Assembly (NCBI GenBank): GCA_030062745.1
Contig: CP099846.1
Span: 21,382,621 to 21,446,620 of the forward strand
Reading direction: 5' to 3'
Source of the DNA: Capitulum mitella
Lineage: Eukaryota; Arthropoda; Thecostraca; Pollicipedomorpha; Pollicipedidae
DNA length: 64,000 nt
The notes beneath the pieces are model-generated. The model did not search any database and had not been told where the DNA came from. It saw only the letters and a list, made by a program, of their open reading frames with translations. Of the stretch, positions 58,501-64,000 are shown piece by piece; within the stretch, counting starts at the first letter, position 1, and every line of letters begins with the position of its first letter. Position numbers and translations under genes: made by a program.

Positions 58501-61500
58501 GTTGAAAATTTGCTTAGGAGGGATAGGGGTCGGCATAGGTGTATAAATACGACTTTTTATACGACCTTTCTGACCACATTTTATGACCAAATTTGTTGGA
58601 CCTCATATCACTCTACTGATAATGAATAGGTTCATCACATATGATAGGAAGACGTCGATTTTGAAAATTCGTAGGCGTATCAAGGGCACAAAATGTGCAC
58701 ATGTTTTTTTTGGCAATGCTAATTCATGTTACAAGATATTTTGAGTCTGGCGAGTTTATTTGTGTTCGGAAAACTATCCATATGTGTTCCATGTCATATT
58801 ATATACATATGACAAACGCCCGAAGGCGGACCCAGTTACCAGAAGAAACGATGTAACTTTCTATATGGTGAACTGTTGGTAACAGAAAACTATCATATTC
58901 ATGCAGATTGTAAATACTGGGTTGTATTGTACTTGACGTTCGTATTTTGAGATCATAAACACATAACATTTTGAACTGATACATCACAAGCGTAACCGGG
59001 GTATATAAAAGTGGGTAATTTGGGGGAAAAATGTTAAGTGTTTTGTCATATATTCTGGATTTGGCGAGATCATGTATGCCCAGAAAACATTACGTTCTGT
59101 GTCACATGCCGTATTATGTACGCGTTGAAAATGCTCATAGATGTTTCCAGGTACCAGAACAACAGGGATAAATATAACTGCCTGGTGACAGCTGTATTTT
59201 ATGTTGTAAATCGAGTCATAATATCTCAAGAATAAGAAAAAGAATTAAATGCCTCTTTTACATTACGCCGGAGCCGCCTCTGATTTTTATTTTACTGAAA
59301 TATAGGGCAGTTGATCGAGATACATGTGGAACTAACAAAACCATACACACCGATCCAGATGTCTGTTTGGGCCACTGAATATGTTATTGGACAAAATATG
59401 CGTCCGAAAATCGATGGCTGGAGACGCCCAATGAGGTACGTATACGTTGATTATAGCTATGGATAAATAAAGATAAAGTTGTCTATATTACATGTCAGCT
59501 CTATTTTGTTCATACAATGAGTCATAGATTCTTACTAACAAGAAAATATATATATCCTTTTAACGTGCCCGTGGCTCCGTCATTGACTATTTCGTTCAAA
59601 ACACCCGAAAATGTGCAGGGTTCAAATACGTCAGTCAGCTCAGCTGTGTCAAATGGACCAGAAAACATGCATTGCATGACAAATTACAACGGAGGTCAAA
59701 TCTGACCCTGTCTGTGGCCCTGGCCTTTTATGACCTTGGTCAGTTGGCACTTGGACTGTGAGATTAAGCCTTCAGGAACACACTGCCACGCCAGCTTTAG
59801 TGTCGGTCTGCTTTTCATCATGTTCAGGCGACTCTAGAGAAAAGTGTCACTTTTTCGTGTTTGACCTGGCATATGGCGCCATCAGTAACCCAAAAGTTAA
59901 AAATATAAGCGTCGTAGGACCGCGAGACTCGGTGCTATTGATTGGCGTTCGAATCAACCAAATCGGACGATTGGTTCTCGAGACAGGAGAAAGGGGAATT
60001 AAACGACCGCTCCCCAGTCAATACAAGGTGGAGAAATACCCCAGTCAATGCCGGGTTGACCGATATTTATTTAAACAACTTTCTACTGACCCTACCAACT
60101 GAGTTCACCTCTTTACACTAATGGTCTGATCAAAGTGGTATTCGTGATGTATTCTAAGCCATTAAAAAAATAAGAAGTGGGCGGCTGACCGTCTCTAATA
60201 TGTCCCTACACAGAAATATGATTAAAAAAAGAAACACCACCAAAGTTCCTCGCAGGCGTTTGACGTCAGAGCCTGTGGACGTGACGGTATAGCTTATTGG
60301 GATCGATACCTTCGCACTGCGCCACACCCGCAGACACACAATACACCCGGTATGGACTCCGGCACGCGCCATCGATTGCTTGATTACCTCCTCCCCCTCC
60401 CTTCTCACACACTGCCCCCACCGTGGACCGGGTGCCCAAGGCTGTAGCCGGATTCGTGGAAACTGACCGTTGTGCTGGTCTTCCGGGAGGTCAGTCATGC
60501 GCGGAATGTGGGCATTGTTAGTGGAAGACGAAGGCGAGGAGCGCTGCAGTATGATGAGTCATACCTTCCGGTTCAGAAGTAGGTTCACGGGACTTTCGGA
60601 AGTGCATTCCGTCCGTAAATATCCGCCGATAGTTGGCAGCCTTATTGATAATGTTCTGGGTGTGTGTATGTGTGTGTGTGTGGTCCTTGGCGTACATGTG
60701 GTGATACAGCTGACACACTTGCCACGGCAGAATCTCAGTTACGAGATCACAAATATGTCTGTCGTTCGGTGGCCTCAAATAGGTAATTTGCACGGAACAC
60801 ATCGAATCACCCAGTGAATCTCAGTCAAACTGCGATTGTCTGCCCATTCAGCTGCGATCTTTTGACGCAGAACGAGACACAGATATTTTCAGAACCACAT
60901 TCAGTTGTGTTCGGAAAAAATGTATTCCATATTTTAAGAAACATTACATATATCAAACCTGCGGATTACATACAATAAGTCGCATACAACCAGCTCAAGT
61001 GGACCAGAGCGTTCGTATGGGCAGCGCAGTTCGACCCCGCGACACATGTATAATGCCTCTGTATCCCGTGGCAGTTGATGCCATAACAACATGAAAAACA
61101 TTGGCAAGTGGAATCACGCATACAAACGAAAAAACTCTCACGCGTCGGGAAGGCACCAATATCACGCGTCAAACTAATTGGCATCGAATGGTAGGGGCAG
61201 CAGCTCTGTTTAAATCACTTAGAACCTCAGCATCGCCGTCGTTCGGTACCAGACACGTTAGTCATGCAAGTGCCCACCATGAAATTACTATGTCCGCGTT
61301 TAATTCAATGAATTTTGATACCATGGTGCATATTCAGTTTCACATTCATACCGTGACATGGCTCGCAGTGTGTAATAAAGACGTCACAAAACACTCATGC
61401 ACGAGACGTCACCAAATAGCTATCCCTGCAAGAGCAAACCTGAGGGCAATGACACGCACAGACTCAACAGGCATTTTCAAAACGCGGGATTTTTAAACGC

Positions 61501-62072
61501 TACTCAAACCCGAAATGACCTCACAAATTTGAAAATTTAGACCTCGATTAGGATCAAATTACCTTAAGCCTTTAAACACAACAACACATCTGACGGCGTT
61601 ATTTTGTTGGACTTCGTATTTGGAACTTTAAACTTGGAAACTTTGAACGTTGAACTGGGACATTTTCCAAATGTTCGAGAGCTAAAACGTTTAGGTTCTT
61701 TATTTACTTTCAGCATCATAGGTCAAAGATCCCAGGACCAAAACTATGTTCCAGAAATTCAAAATATATGAAAAAATTGAGATCATGCAGTGAGCACTCA
61801 TGCCCACGTAAATAAGTACTCATACGATTTCACATGGAAGACTACAAACATCACTATCAGTCTGAGTCAACAATCACCTTTGGCAGAATGCTGATCACTG
61901 AGCCACTTCTGACGCCAGGCCGCGAGTATTCTTCAAACTCAGGGAACACCAGCCCTACATATAGGTCTCCAGGGGCGGTCCCGCGCCAGACATGCGGCGC
62001 CCGGAAGCAGCAGCTGGTCCGTTAACGTCACACCGGCTCCTGACGTCGCCTGGCGCTACGTCACCCGGCCCG
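58501..62072. other. Gene-free stretch
   Basis: AT-rich. Similar blocks near 58,740 and 59,040 (TCTGG-TTTGGCGAG, GAAAAC) suggest diverged internal repeats of an old element. A (GT)n run lies at about 60,658. The open frames, including a 131-codon one at 61,101, match nothing I know. Confidence 0.55.
61699..61704 (-). terminator. Polyadenylation signal AATAAA, probably for the serine protease
   Basis: AATAAA on the minus strand about 370 bases past the protease stop. Confidence 0.4.
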
Positions 62073-63108
62073 TCACGCCATCTCGCTCCGGATCCAGTCC
62101 AGGTAGCTGGCGACGCGCGTGTAGAGGCCGGGGAAGTCGGGGCTGCCGCAGCCGACGCCTGCCGAAACGACGCCGATGACGGCGAACGTGCCGTCGTCGG
62201 CGGCCGCCATCAGTGGGCCGCCCGAGTCGCCCTGGCAGGCGTCGGCACCGCGGCCGCGCGGGTCCTCGGCGCACAGCTTGGTGCCGTTGAAGCCGCCCGG
62301 GAAGCTGACGTCGAAGTTTACCAGCCGGCGGTAGGCGGCCTCGCAGGCGTCGCTCTCCACCAGCCGCAGCTTCGCCTCCTGCAGCACGGGCGACGTCTCG
62401 CCGGCGAATTCCAGCCGGCCCCAGCCGGCCACGCGCACCGTGGCGCCCGCCTCCTCGGCCCGGCCCTCCTGCGGCAGGCAGATGGGCCGCACGCGCGGCC
62501 CGAACTCGGCCGGCGCCGCCAGCTCCAGCAGGGCCACGTCGTGCTGGCTCCCGCGCCGCTGGGGGTGCCTCGCCACCCGGCGCACGGCCACCTGCTGGTG
62601 CGCGCCGTCGGCGGCCGTCGTCAGGTCGTGCTCGCCGAGCCGCACCAGCAGCCGCTCGGCCGCGGCCGACACGCAGTGGGCGGCCGTCAGCACGTGCCGC
62701 GGACCCAGCAGCGCGCCACCGCACAGCCAGCGAGGGCCGGCCGGCTCGCGCATGCCGACCAGCGCCAGCCACGGCCAGCGGCCGCGCGCTGCTGTGCGCC
62801 CCATCGACACGTTGGGCACCGGCCCGCCGCCGCCGGTGGCGCCGGATACGCCGCACTGCGGCGCCGGCGGCGCGGCGGGCGCCACGCAGCAGATCTCCAG
62901 CTGGCCCCGCCGGAGGCGGCACGGCTGCACGCAGGAGGGCAGCACGGGACCCGTCACCAACGGGCAGGCGGCGGTCCGGCACGCAATGCCCCTGGCGGCC
63001 GTCCGAGGAGACGCAGATGTCGCCACCGCCGAACAGGATCGGCGTGGCGCTGACTGCCGCGGCGGTGGCCGCCGTGACGCACACGAAGAGGGGCAGAGCG
63101 AATCTCAT
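62073..63108 (-). CDS. Clip-type trypsin-like serine protease, intronless, with a one-base frameshift
   Basis: Secreted S1-family protease of the arthropod clip type (immune or developmental cascades in the family). The ATG at 63108 opens a signal peptide (core LPLFVCVTAATAAAVSA) and the first clip cysteine in one frame. The rest of the Cys-rich clip-like region, ending ICC, and the whole protease domain continue in the next frame to a TGA at 62073. The triad is intact: His in TAAHC, Asp in DVALL, Ser in GDSGGP. The Asp six residues before the Ser predicts trypsin-like cleavage after Arg or Lys. The span of 1,036 bases is one more than a multiple of three. A four-C run at 62989-62992 is where a single extra base would restore one frame. 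It may be a sequencing slip, an allele, or a recent pseudogene. The expected Arg-IVGG activation site reads PNVSMG. Confidence 0.85.
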
Positions 63109-63552
63109 GGCGGGACCTCTGAGGCGACTGTTGGCTGGCGGGCGGCAGCGCGCGCTTTTCACTGGCCGCCGCGGCCAGTCCGCGGAATGCGCGGGGACGG
63201 CCCAGCCTCCGCCGGCTGCGTCATTCGGCCGCCGTGACGTCACACATCGTCAAACCGGCAGAACGAGTGGGCTGCGCGGTCGTCAGCTGAACGTCATGAC
63301 CTGCGAGATGGCTGCGGCACACAGCGGGGCAGAGGGTCCGACGTGGCGGTCAAAACAAAATGTAAAGATGCTTCTTCCGGCTTGGTGTTTTTTGCCTCAC
63401 TTCCGCGAACAACAACGGTGTTACTTCTGCTGCACGTCCTGCAACAATAATAACACGTATTTCCTAATGGCATAAAATGTTCCGGCGTTTTCGAAATCAT
63501 TTTCAGCATTGTATAACGCTGCTTATGCTGCCACCTCAATGCTCTTGCGGCC

Positions 63553-63611
<59 letters not shown>

Positions 63612-63692
63612 CTTGACACAAGTTTTATTGAAGACTAGGGCGTACTTTGCTTTTGTTAGCTTTTTATTTGTTTTTTCGATGTCTCGAACTAT
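63109..63692. other. Protease upstream flank with (TA)n microsatellite
   Basis: GC-rich to about 63,240, then ordinary sequence. An uninterrupted (AT)n tract runs from about 63,555 to 63,610. No TATA element was recognised at a sensible distance from the protease start. Confidence 0.7.
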
Positions 63693-64000
63693 ATGTTCTC
63701 TAGGCTGTATGGCGGAGCGGTTATGCTACCGCAAGCCAGAGACGGATATATAAATCTAACTAAAATTGAGCTAACCGAGAGCCAGAAAAACCTCCTAAAC
63801 CTTGGAATCAACTGTCATATTCAGCCGAAGTTTAACCCAATGGAAAAGAAGGCCAATTTGGAAATGCTTTACGAGGATGTTCTGAAGCTCAAGGAAGCCA
63901 ACCAGATAACAGTGAACCCAGATTTGAAAGAACAATTACGTGGAGAGGCAGCAAAACGGAGAAGTTACGCAAAGAGCAGGATCCTGAATGAAAACTTGAG
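63693..64000 (+). mobile_element. Penelope-like retroelement, N-terminal part of the reverse-transcriptase protein (cut by window edge)
   Basis: An uninterrupted frame from an ATG at 63693 (a second ATG at 63723) reads DGYINLTKIELTESQ, then LLNLGINCH, then a Lys/Glu-rich helix and LKEQLRGEAAKRRSYAKSRI. The pattern of INL-x-LT-x-LLxLGxNCH followed by an acidic and basic helix is what I recall from the region before the reverse transcriptase in Penelope-like proteins of crustaceans and other invertebrates. The reverse-transcriptase and GIY-YIG domains would lie beyond the window, so the assignment rests on this segment alone. Confidence 0.5.

Noticed and set aside
61992-63237. Plus-strand frames of 353 and 265 codons opposite the serine protease
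   Set aside because: Antisense shadows of a GC-rich coding exon whose minus-strand product has an intact catalytic triad.
62056-63243. 395-codon minus frame through the protease
   Set aside because: Only its signal-peptide part is real. After the frameshift it is out of frame and Arg/Ala-rich with no domain.

Overview
This is eukaryotic nuclear DNA: genes are split by GT-AG introns whose phases join cleanly, long stretches are intronic or intergenic, and minisatellites and short inverted-repeat transposons are common. The gene set (D2HGDH, HGSNAT, a DDI protease that keeps a UBA domain, a clip-type serine protease, a Penelope-like retroelement fragment) and the GC-rich, CpG-rich exons suggest an arthropod, most likely a crustacean. 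A barnacle would fit, but that is inference. No rRNA, tRNA, CRISPR array, bacterial operon or virus was recognised.

Layout. 1-19.7 kb, minus strand: most of D-2-hydroxyglutarate dehydrogenase (six confident exons between 17,576 and 2,132, a tentative first exon at 19,677-19,483, and a 3' end off the left edge). 21.7-29.9 kb, minus strand: heparan-alpha-glucosaminide N-acetyltransferase, complete at the 3' end, with 13 coding segments plus a duplicated alternative of the exon that carries the catalytic-histidine segment; the signal-peptide exon was not found. 32.8-39.2 kb, plus strand: a complete eight-exon DDI1/DDI2-type aspartic protease of 450 residues. 39.2-50.9 kb: no recognisable gene, but a 21-bp minisatellite, a 1.2-kb TTAA-flanked transposon and an (AT)n tract. 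50.9-56.2 kb, minus strand: a proposed two-exon gene for an N-acylated, alanine-rich protein with 11-residue repeats. 56.2-62 kb: no gene, two transposon remnants. 62.1-63.1 kb, minus strand: a clip-type trypsin-like serine protease with a one-base frameshift. 63.7-64.0 kb, plus strand: the start of a Penelope-like element running off the right edge.

The conserved genes are housekeeping and are not an obvious pathway: D2HGDH is a mitochondrial metabolite-repair enzyme, HGSNAT a lysosomal heparan-sulfate degradation enzyme, and DDI a ubiquitin-linked protease. HGSNAT and DDI are divergent and probably share the segment near 32 kb as a promoter. The most notable observations are the tandem duplicate of the HGSNAT active-site exon (both copies 108 bases, same phases, both keep the histidine), the acylated 11-mer-repeat protein, and strongly CpG-depleted tracts in the 5' introns of three genes, which look like footprints of germline methylation.
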